Source of the DNA: Lingula anatina
Taxonomy: Eukaryota; Brachiopoda; Lingulata; Lingulida; Lingulidae
Assembly: GCF_001039355.2 (NCBI RefSeq)
Contig: NW_019775393.1
Location: forward strand, 348,498-412,497
Length of the DNA: 64,000 bases
Direction of reading: 5' to 3'
The first letter of the stretch is position 1. Each line of letters begins with the position of its first letter. Below are positions 26,656 through 36,198 of the stretch, piece by piece. The position numbers and the translations under genes were made by a program. The notes under the pieces were generated by a model that was not told the DNA's origin, made no database searches, and was given only the letters and a program-made list of their open reading frames with translations.

Positions 26656-27138
26656 GTATGTCATAATGTAATCTGAAGTAAAAACAGAAAGTTATATTCT
26701 ATATTCAATATTGNAAGCATATTGTAAACATATTGACCATTGACCAGTTAAAAAGACAAAGCACAATGTGTTTTTGATATAAAGGAATTGAGTGCGGAAT
26801 GTTCATATAGCAAAGATCAATATCTGTCATTTCAGAAGAGGCAGACCAATTAGTAGAAAAACTAAGGCAGATTCAGTGCTTGTCCTCTGTGCAGATAATG
26901 GTGTTTCACAGCCTTGTGAAATGGAGTTCTGCATATGAAAATTTGAGTCTCAAGTTGAAGTGGCAGCTAGCTTTGGTGGAGAACCTTGTGAAAAGCACAA
27001 CTCTGGTTTTAAGTCAGAAAAGTGAACATGATAACCAGCAAAAAGAGATGCTAATAAACATATTATCATCTATGATAAAGGTATGTCATAATGTAATCTG
27101 AAGTAAAAACATAAAGTTATATTCTATATTCAATATTG
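26289..27138. repeat. 425-base direct duplication around an unknown base
   Basis: Positions 26289-26713 match 26715-27138 nearly perfectly, with N at 26714 between them. The duplicated piece includes URB1 exon 10, which therefore appears at both 26411-26655 and 26836-27080. Copy 2 of the large block has this exon once (35769-36013). The exon is 245 bases long and would shift the frame if used twice. This is the signature of two overlapping contig ends that were not merged. Confidence 0.88.
26836..27080 (+). pseudogene. URB1: Redundant URB1 exon 10 (assembly duplicate)
   Basis: It is identical in protein to the exon at 26411-26655 and has the same acceptor and donor. Using both exons in one transcript would break the reading frame, because the exon starts in phase 1 and ends in phase 0. 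It is best regarded as the same exon sequenced on the neighbouring contig, not a separate exon. Confidence 0.8.
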
Positions 27139-27265
27139 CATAGATTAATGTTGAATATTGCGTTATTGAATTGAAATTAAATAATAAAAATTCTACATTG
27201 GCAATATGACCTGCAAATCCACTTACATCTTGAAACCAACTTGATCAAGTTAATTAGTTTATATC

Positions 27266-30200
27266 CTAAGTTCTTTTACCAGGTTTCTTTTTGACTTGTG
27301 GCTTTGTTTTAATTTTGAGGGTTGTGTAAGTTGAATCTTCTGTAGGTTTCTCATTGTTGGGACTTTTTTGGGCAGCAGCTGGTGAATTTGTTTCTGTTTT
27401 ATACAAAAGATGGGTGTAATCACCAGAGTTTGTTTCACGCTGCTTGACATTTTCGTATATCTTCTTTGAGTTTTCTGACTGATCTTTCAGTGGGATGTTT
27501 TCATAAACTTTTGTGGGTTTTTTCTGAGAAGGCTGTAAGATCTCATAAACAGAGCTCTGGGTATTGTGTTTCGGCGATTGTTCTTGGATTGGTGTTTTTT
27601 GAGGCCTTTGAAGCTCAGCTTTGTTTTCACATGGAGGCTGGTCTACCATCTTGGGATTTGTTTCATCAATTTGCTTGCTTTGCATATTTTTCTGGTTTGG
27701 GTTTTTCTGTGGTGGTTTCAATCCTGGATACTTATGTGGTTTCTTTTCAACATTTGGCTGTATCATTCCGTCCTTATGGTCTATGTTTTTCTCAGTGGAC
27801 TGCAACTGCTGTATTTCATTTGGCTGAAGTGGTTCATTTTTCCATAGTGGAAGTATTTGTGGATTCTTAGGTTTCTGGGGTTTATTTTTCACTGGTGGCT
27901 TGAGTGGTGCATATTTTTTAGGCTCAGTATTCATCTTACGTTGATCATCTTGTGTGTCATTTTCATTGATAGATATTGTGACATCACAGGGAGTGGTCTC
28001 TGTTGAGGAGTGATTAGGAGTCGGTTTTTCTGTAATTTCATACACAGAAGATTGTGCATTTTCTTCTTCTTTGCCCAAGATAGCAATGATATTCATGCCA
28101 GGTCCTTTTAAGGTTTCCACCCTCTTTTTTCCATTTTCATACAAGGGTTTTTCTCTTGATATGCTTGTGTCCTCATATGCTATATCATCAAAAGTTTTGG
28201 ATGTTGAGGTAAGTAGGTTTTCATTCTTGGGTGGTTTTGCAACTGGCTTCTGACCTTTTTTGTTGTGCCACCTGGAGATAAGAAATGGCAAAGTGTTAAT
28301 ACAGACCATGTGTACAGATATTTTAATATGAAAATAAAGAATAATACTGAGAAAAAATGTTTTTGTCTTAGCATGTAAGTTGTTACTTATTGAAAATAAA
28401 ATAGTAATTTTGATCAGGGCTGGACAACAGACAAAATATAGTTGAAGGTATTTTGATGCAGTAGGGATAAGTAGTAAACCAATGAAAATGTCTGCCAATT
28501 TGCACATTTTAACTTCTCATTCTTAATAACATAATGAAACATTTTTTACTCTCACCAGTAGAGTATAAAGACAGTGACGATCAAAGCTGCTGAAACAGCA
28601 AGGCTTGTCGAAGTACTTCCAATTATTCCTGCTATAGGATCTAGAATATATATATTATATACCATTAAAAAATTAATCAGTGAATTCTCTGAGAGATTAA
28701 ATGATAAAAGGGAGACTGAATTGACTAAAATGCACAACATATTTATCTCAGATGTTGTGATGCTATCAGATACTCACTGTCTGGTTTCGTTGTTGTTGTG
28801 CTGGAATGACTGGTGGTTTTAGTGGCTGAGGAACTTATGACTTGTTTTGATGTTGTAGAAGGGGTAGTGGTTGATGTAGTGGTAGAAGTGGTAGTGGTTG
28901 ATGTAGTGGTAGAAGTGGTAGTGGTTGGTGTAGTAGTAGAGGAGGTAGTGGTTGGTGTAGTGATAGAGGGGGTAGTGGTTGTTGTAGAGGTAGAAGGGGT
29001 ATTGGTTGATATAGTGATGGAGAGGGTAGTGTCTGGCATAGTGCTTAAAGAAGTTGTAGTTGGTGATTCGGTTGTGGTTAACGACAAAGTTGTTGAGAAA
29101 GTGGTTGTAGTCAAGGGTATCATGGTGGTTGTGGCAGGGGGTGATGGGGTGGTAGAGAGATCTGTTGTGGTTAGTTCTGTATGAGATAAACTGGCCATGG
29201 ATGACGTTGTTTCAAAACTGGTGACAGTTGACATTTCACTTGTTGGCTTGGTAGGTTCTTCTGTAGTAGACCCAGACTTGTCATTGGAGAGACTGGTGAG
29301 TGGGAGCATCGATGAAGTTGCATCTCTTGTATTCATTTCAGTAGTACTCAGGGCTAGATAATTTCATAAGATTATATCAGTACTCATAATAAAATTTAAG
29401 AAATATAAGTTTTTTTTAGCAATGCTGTTTGGAATAAATAAACCTCAATTAAAAATGGGATAAAATAGTCTTGATGGTTGCATTTCTTGATGCTTAGACA
29501 ACTATAAATGCAAAATGTTGCTCGTGAAAAAAAAAAAAACTTAATGATATTGTTAGCCTTTGCTAAAAACTCCTTATTTACTGTCTTACATACATTCTTT
29601 TGGATAACAGATAAATCTTCAGTGTTCAGTGACTAAATGAATTAACAGTTACATCATCTCACAGGTGATGTCACAATTGTGATTTTGGGATAAAAATTGA
29701 AAAAATGGTTTCTCAAATTTCTTCTTTACCTGAATACCCATAAACACCATTTTAACACTTATTTAATGACATCATTTAGCACCCCAAAACCCTGCCAGCG
29801 ATTTTTTAAAAACCCTTAGAAAAGATTTTATCATTGATAAAACAAAAGAATGCCTTTGTTTTATGTAGATCTGTAATTAGGGGCTCATAACTCCATAAAA
29901 AACATTTAGGCCAAAATGATGGCACGGGATTGTAGCCCATCTGCTTCTGGTCAACTGTGCCAATTTTCGTGATAAAATCTTGTTTAGGGATGGAGTTATG
30001 CCCCATACTGATTGCTATCTCACCTCAAAATAGGTGTTAAATTGATGTTTAAAGCTTAGAGTTGCCTATGCATATATATTGCAAGAAAATATGAAAATAC
30101 CAATATTTTATATTTTTGAGGGAATTTTTATTGTTTTGAATCAGCACTGGAAAAAGACCATTTTCAGTATCTAGCTACAGATGATAATAAAGGCTTACAA

Positions 30201-30575
30201 TACCCTTAAAAAGATTTTAATCTTCAAGACTCCTTTTTTTAGAAAAATGATAAAGTCAATGCAAAAAGAATAACGAGTCTTACAGGTACATTTGGCATCA
30301 GTGAACTTCCAAATTAAATATATCTAATATCTATATAAAATATCTCTATAGGAAATTCAGTTGCATGTAGAAGTAATACCAGTTAACTTGGTATGTTTGT
30401 AATACACCAATGTTATAGAACTTTTGGTAATACAAGAAAAATATACCTCTACTTCCTTGTTCATAAATTTTGATCACTGTATCTTATACTTACTAAAACC
30501 CACTGCCTGAAAATGTGATGGAACAGCATTCAAACAACTGGTGATGATCAGCAGAGAATTAATTAAAACAGACAT
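27266..30575 (-). CDS. Mucin-like single-pass receptor with tyrosine-rich tail (nested gene A), copy 1
   Basis: I do not recognise this gene. Four exons run right to left: 30575-30494, 29353-28778, 28640-28556 and 28271-27266. Phases close to 582 residues. Residues 1-20 form a signal peptide (MSVLINSLLIITSC start). Residues 28-219 are a Thr/Ser/Pro-rich, mucin-like ectodomain with 9-residue TTPTTTPSI-type repeats. A membrane helix lies near 225-247. The tail of about 335 residues is Lys/Pro-rich and holds tyrosine motifs: three Y-E-N (Grb2 SH2-type), two SSVYEI, KYAPLKPP and KYPGLKPP, GDYTHLL and an ITIM-like STYTTL near Tyr563. A secreted-pathway, cell-surface signalling protein is inferred. 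It lies wholly inside a URB1 intron on the opposite strand. The stop is TAG at 27268-27266. Confidence 0.8.
28855..29015. repeat. Thr-codon minisatellite in nested gene A, copy 1
   Basis: These are imperfect repeats of about 27 bases (9 codons) encoding Thr/Pro/Ser units in the mucin-like domain. There are about five units, far fewer than in the second copy at 37520-37930. Confidence 0.75.
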
Positions 30576-32085
30576 TGTTCTTTATTGCTGTGGTAAACTT
30601 TAAAAGCTTGACTTTTCTTCTCTCACGTTGGAAGCCAAGAGCAAGGATGCAACGTCTACCTTTTGTTAAACGTCTTTTTACCTGATTCTATACAAAAGAA
30701 ATAAGGAGGAAGTGTGACGCCTTTTTTGAACTGTTAAGTCTATATTTTTTTATTTACGTTCCAGTGCACAAAGGAATTTACAGGTACAGGGGAGTTAATC
30801 ATTGGCAAGATATGCTGTACAAATTTTGATTCAGATTTACCTTCAGTGCTGTTTTTCAAATGCCCTTAAAGCATATTTTTGTCTACCTATTCTTGAAATT
30901 TAAGCTATATGGGTAGCTGTTGAGTATGGGTGCTTTTTTGTCCATTCTCTTGTAAGTCTCTATAGGGACCTGTCCCATTTCTTTAATCTTCCTGCTCTGT
31001 AGTGAAAAATAGGTTATTTTTGTCCTTTTGTTGTAGTTCTTTGCAATATAAACTCCTTCAAATATTGCAAGCAGGTGGAGAGGGGGATTTATATTAATAA
31101 GCATCTTTTGCCTTTATAAACTTCTGTACTTAATAATTTAATGATTGTTTTACAGTTAGTGAATTTAAAACTGAAAAAAGTGTAGCATACTACAGATATA
31201 GTTATCAAAAGAACCTACTTTGTCTCCTCCATCCCAAAATACCACAAACACTCACTCCACCAACCATATTAAATATGCAGTATAAAATATTTATATTTAT
31301 TTAATACTTAATATGAAATAATCAATAAATGCATTATTTCATATTTGGCCAATCAAGGCTGTTTTAATTAGACCATCCCACTAATGAATTAAATTGTCAA
31401 AAAATTATTGTATTTATTTGCAAGTAATTAATAGTATGACTTTACAAATAAGGAAATGACATTTACTATTCAATAAGGCCAGTTATCCAAAATATTATGT
31501 TAACAGTTGGCATAAACCATTACATTAAAGGGATAATAACTCTTCGTTTTGGCCAAAAAATGATTTTTCCTGGAGTAAACAACAAATTTCCCATACTTAC
31601 ATAAAGACAAGCTCAGATATCAGAATAATAATTGAAACTGCCGTTTTAGTGGTAAAACAGAATATATTATATTTCTATGAGTTATTCACAATGTTTTTAT
31701 TGTGAAATATAGAGTTCATACAAAGAGTTATTATCCCTTTAATTATTTCTGTAACAAACAATTCTTCACTTTTTTCATTTCTGGGTTGCAAAAGCATCTT
31801 GCTCACAGTGAGTGCAGTTGACAATTTTTTGGTGGTCAAAGAAATACTGAATCTAGATTAAAGCTATTGCTTTTTAGAATGAGTAAAATTGGTAAAATAT
31901 TTGACTTTATTTTATGTAATTTATTTCACAGTATCTTTGATGAAGCATAATAATAACAACAACAACTGCTTTTGGCAATATTTTCAATGCCTTACTTTAG
32001 GAAAAATATGATGACATTTTTTTTTTTTTTTTGCAAAACAAAAAAGAAATAGATTTTCTGACTTTTGATTAAATTCAAATAATTT
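30576..32085. other. Spacer between nested genes A and B, copy 1
   Basis: This spacer lies between the start of gene A and the stop of gene B on the minus strand, within the URB1 intron. It contains the short MITE copy at 31525-31742. A 73-codon open frame at 31104-30883 is preserved in both copies but has no recognised similarity. No other feature was seen. Confidence 0.5.
31525..31742 (+). mobile_element. TTAA-flanked MITE, internally deleted copy (block copy 1)
   Basis: The element is 218 bases including TTAA at both ends. Both termini match the 52768-53115 element in the same orientation, but about 130 central bases, including the central palindrome, are missing. It sits between nested genes A and B. 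Confidence 0.75.
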
Positions 32086-33158
32086 TCAGACAACTTCTGC
32101 ATAGTCACCACTGTCATTTATGTCAATCTTCTGCTGAGCAAGGAATTGTCTTTGTAAGAGACTGGTTTTAAGGGGATCTACGTACATATACTGCTGGGAT
32201 TCCCCTGGAATGCTGCAATATAGAGACTCTGTAGCTGATGTATGTGATGATTCTGTATCAGATGTACTGATTATGTTAGGATTTACAATGGATGGTGGCT
32301 GTGATGCACATTCATCTTTTGAATATGTTTGATAATTATCACCTAAGGTGCATCCATAAGTTGGGTTGTCCATACCACCATATTTTGCTGTCTCTTTGGT
32401 ATAAGAGTGTTTTGGCACATCCTCGAGCTCTGATTTGAAGTAAGAATGTTGAACAACTTCATAGTTCGGGTTATTCAGTCCATTCCTTCCCAGTTGTTTT
32501 ACATTGCTCTTGGTTCTGTTGTAATTGTTAACGTCATTTCCTTCATTAGTTCTCTGTAGTGTTACTTTCTTTGAATGTGACCATTTTCTGAAAGATTTTT
32601 ATGTTAGTCAGTCCAGAGATATAAAATAATTTATTATTAGCGAGTGACAGGAAAGGCTTTTGGGAAATAAAAATTGGAATAGTGGTTGAAATGGATAAGG
32701 TTTACTTTTAATGATGATTAATTACTATAATTGTGTATTTTTTAGCAACTTAAAAAGTGGTCAGTAATTTGCAGGCTTAATTAATACGTCAAGGCAAATT
32801 ATAAAAAAATAATATTTGTACCTGTATCCAAGCAGCAGTCCTACAAGTAATGCTATTAGAGCAAGACTTCCTATTAATCCTCCCTCAATGTAGCCTGTCA
32901 AGAAAAAATAATAATATTGAGAATTATTATTGCAATTATAATGCACTATGTACTTGCAAATAATTTCCATGATATATTTTTACTAGCTCTTAGTTGCCAT
33001 ATTTGATCACACTGTTATATTTTGGAATCAAATAGCATTTAGCTAAAAAGATTACATACGGGCATGATCAGAATTTAGATCAGTTGCTGGTGTGGTATTT
33101 CTGGTGGTTGTTGTATGTATGATTTTTGACCTTGTTGTAGACATCCTGTTTGTCCAGT
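32086..33158 (-). CDS. Tyrosine-tailed membrane protein (nested gene B), 3' exons, copy 1
   Basis: I do not recognise this gene. Three exons join in phase: 33158-33060 (Thr-rich juxtamembrane ectodomain, with TTTTRNTTPATD), 32894-32822 (membrane helix GLIGSLALIALLVGLLLGY) and 32587-32086 (cytoplasmic tail, stop TGA at 32088-32086). About 224 codons are visible. The tail holds NNPNYEVV, a DNPTYG, YSKDE, LYCSIP, MYVDP and a C-terminal DYAEVV. NPxY-type and Y-x-x-hydrophobic motifs like these could serve endocytic or SH2/PTB adaptors. The start is missing. A possible 25-base upstream exon at 33474-33450 would join in phase, but has a poor acceptor. The architecture parallels that of nested gene A downstream on the same strand, suggesting related genes. 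Confidence 0.7.
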
Positions 33159-33934
33159 CTAGAATAAAAAAATAAAAACACAATCTGTAACTGATTATGA
33201 AAAATAAATTGTTTTATTAGACATATTGTAATTCTCAATCATAGCAGGTACACAAATTTTATGTACCACTTGTTGGAACTCCCAGTCCCAAAATTGATTT
33301 CAATCTCAAAGTTACTTGACTTGTTCCACATTGTCCATGATTTGACATTTAGTTTTTTGATAATTCAGTTGTGTTTGATGAAGCTGTGTTTGGAAGACCA
33401 CAAAATAATTTCTGAAAGAAGTTCCTGTAGTTCATTTTTGCTCACTTACCTTTCTCTGTCTGATTTGCTGAGTTCTACACATCTCTTCAGTGGGCCTGAT
33501 TGAATTGCATTTGATTTCCTAACCCATGGATACCACTATCTAATCATATCGATAAACTAAAATTGTAATCTAAAATTATATTCTGATCAAGAATTGGTAT
33601 AAATAAATGATACCAATGATATCTGAATGTTTAAATGCTAGGTTTTATGCAGTGCAGCAGGGGAGAAATGATGAATGACAATGAAACTATCTATGATCTG
33701 CTGTTGTGGTTTTTTTTAAAGATTTTAGATAAAGTTGGGTGGGGAAAGTAGTAAATGGTCATTGTCATTGAAACTGCATTTCATTGTAATGGTAACATTG
33801 TGCTGGAATTTGAGAGAACATGATAATTGCCACTAAGATTATATGCAAAACAATTGGTAAAAATGCTTAATATTGTATTTGAATGTGATATTAACAGAAA
33901 ATGGGACAAGTTTTTGGCACTTTTTTATTTTCAG
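33159..33934. other. Intronic spacer, copy 1
   Basis: It lies between the last identified exon of nested gene B and URB1 exon 11. The first exon or exons of nested gene B should be here or beyond, but no convincing signal-peptide exon could be found. Confidence 0.4.
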
Positions 33935-33996
33935 GAAGAGGCTGGATTGCGGGTTTTGAAACCTTATTGGAATGATTTTTTCAAAGCTGCCTTGAG
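33935..33996 (+). CDS. URB1: URB1 exon 11, copy 1
   Basis: This is a 62-base exon, starting in phase 0 and ending in phase 2, encoding EEAGLRVLKPYWNDFFKAAL. It follows exon 10 after an intron of about 6.9 kb that hosts the two antisense genes. The contig ends shortly afterwards, at 34044. Confidence 0.82.
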
Positions 33997-34044
33997 GTAA
34001 ATAGCTAGACATATTGTTATAGAACTTATCTTTTTTTTTTTTTG

Positions 34045-34045
34045 N
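34045..34045. other. Single unknown base at the boundary between block copies
   Basis: The N sits exactly between the end of copy 1, in a poly-T tract, and the start of copy 2, whose first bases (GAAAAGATTACC) match those just right of the N at 24687. Confidence 0.9.
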
Positions 34046-34133
34046 AATGAAAAGATTACCATTTTACTTTTTCCCATATATATTTCAGTAGTTTAATAAC
34101 AATATATATGGAATATGTTTGATTTGTTTGTAG

Positions 34134-36013
34134 GATGCTGATCTTTCCACAGAATTACTGGAGAGATATTTTGATGAAATTTATGACATAATTGCAAAGG
34201 TACATGAATATGCAACCACAGAGGAACGTGACACTGGACCAGAAAAGACAGAAGTAAAAGCTTCAAATAATGCATACATTCTGAATATCGCAGCAACTGC
34301 TGAGTCAAAAGAAGATATTTTGGTTATGGTCATGAACCTTGTGCTTAGCCATCCCACTGTTAAGACATGGTTTCTTAAACCAGCAGTGCATCATTCTCAC
34401 AAAGATGACCAGAAGAGGATCGCAGTCATGATGACATCTTTCACCTGCAAGACACTGGCAATGATTGCAGAATTTGAGGAAAGATTTACAGAGCGTCTCA
34501 AAGAACAGCTTGACATGTATATTCAGGAATTGGCGATCTGTATATGTAGTGAAAAAGAAAACTTGGGCAGATCAAGTACAAGTACCATGTATAATCATTT
34601 GCCAAGTTTGCTGAAGTTTTTTTCTTTCTCCCAACAAGGCATGATACTCGATGCAATACTGGGTCAGAAAAAGAAATCCGAGGAAACTAGAGGAAAGCAT
34701 GTGGACCTTGTTAGCCATATTATAGCTCATTTGTCATCAACTTCTTCTGACCCATCAGCCCTTCATTTGACCATTCAAAGTGTGTCAACACTGCTGAACA
34801 TGGCCATTGCCAAAAACAGTGTCAAATTTGACCAAACACTGTTGAAGTTCTTGCAAGCATTTCCTCAGTATACTGTCTGTGCTTCAGATAGCTTTGTAGA
34901 ATATTGTTTTCATGAACCAACTTGCACAAGAGTCGATATGATTTACTGTCTTATAACTGGAAGTAATGAGGCAAGGAGAATGTTTATTGACTGTTGCAAG
35001 AGAAACAAGAAAGTCAAAAAGATGAAACAGCTTTTTGTGAAAGTTATGGATTTTTTACTTTTTATGGAATCTGAGTTTGGTAAGGATAAAAAAAAATTTA
35101 TAAGAGAAAAAATTAAACTACTTCTTCCTTGTTCTTTAGAAGGCGATTTTCCATTTGTATGTTGAAGGGCAATTAATGTGTTTGATACATTTGCCATCAA
35201 GTAAACTCTATACTGATTATCACTCAGAGTACTTCATTATGCATTGAATCTTTAGAGAACTTAAGAAAGTGCATGTTAACTTCTTTGATTTCAATAAAAG
35301 ATGCCCTTGTTCTCTGGCCAAACAGTTATACTTTTTGACATAATTCTAGCTTTATTGGATAAGCTGTGACTCAACTTGATAATTATTTTTCTCAACAGAA
35401 GACTTCATTAAGGATCTTTATCTGCCAGAGTTTGAATCATGGCTATTTGATAGTGATCAGGAGCAAGATGAGACAAAGTACAAAGTGCAGATGATGATAA
35501 AGTTGGTGCATTTACTTAACCAAGGTGAGTGCAGTATTTCTTGTTTAAAATACAAGTTATCTAGTTGAGACCACTTGTTTATATGGCAATAACTAATCTA
35601 AAAGTTTTCAAAGAGTTTGTGTTGCTTTTTTCTACCGTTGAATATTGAAGCATATTGTATACATATTGATCATTTACAGGTTAAAAAGACAAAGCACAAT
35701 GTGTTTTTGATATAAAGGAATTGAGTGCTGAATGTTCATATAGCAAAGATCGATATCTGTCATTTCAGAAGAGGCAGACCAATTAGTAGAAAAACTAAGG
35801 CAGATTCAGTGCTTGTCCTCTGTACAGATAATGGTGTTTCACAGCCTTGTGAAATGGAGTTCTGCATATGAAAATTTGAGTCTCAAGTTGAAGTGGCAGC
35901 TAGCTTTGGTGGAGAACCTTGTGAAAAGCACAACTCTGGTTTTAAGTCAGAAAAGTGAACATGATAACCAGCAAAAAGAGATGCTAATAAACATATTATC
36001 ATCTATGATAAAG
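34134..36013 (+). CDS. URB1: URB1 exons 8-10, copy 2
   Basis: Exons 34134-35079, 35399-35524 and 35769-36013 have the same lengths and phases as copy 1 (946, 126 and 245 bases), with exon 10 present once. The first exon differs from copy 1 by about ten amino acids, most within some 40 codons around 34459-34580. Exon 10 joins in phase to exon 11 at 42804, and that to exon 12. Confidence 0.85.
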
Positions 36014-36198
36014 GTATGTCATAATGTAATCTGAAGTAAAAACAGAAAGTTATATTCTATATTCAATATTGCATAGATTAATGTTGAATATTGCGTTATT
36101 GAATTGAAATTAAATAATAAAAATTCTACATTGGCAATATGACCTGCAAATCCACTTACATCTTGAAACCAACTTGATCAAGTTAATTAGTTTATATC

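Larger units (their letters stand above)
24688..34044. repeat. 9-kb duplicated block, copy 1 (probable haplotig)
   Basis: The block runs from just right of the N at 24687 to just left of the N at 34045 and matches 34046 to about 42916 almost base for base. It contains URB1 exons 8-11 and both antisense genes. Its length is 9357 bases, about 8930 after removing its internal 425-base overlap, against about 8871 for copy 2. Differences are scattered substitutions plus a few larger indels, as between two alleles. See the findings for why a real tandem duplication is unlikely. Confidence 0.85.

Noticed and set aside
27466-27870. Hydrophobic 134-codon and 93-codon open frames on the plus strand (also at 36357-36761)
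   Set aside because: They are the antisense of the Lys/Pro-rich tail of nested gene A. The hydrophobicity comes from complementing Lys/Gln codons.
30883-31104. A 73-codon minus-strand frame preserved in both block copies (also 39753-39974)
   Set aside because: Preservation is expected from the overall near-identity of the two copies. No splice sites or family similarity were recognised, so it is not called a gene.
33450-33474. Possible 25-base upstream exon of nested gene B
   Set aside because: The phase fits and the donor is good (GTAAGT), but the acceptor has no pyrimidine tract. It is mentioned in the gene entry and not listed as an exon.
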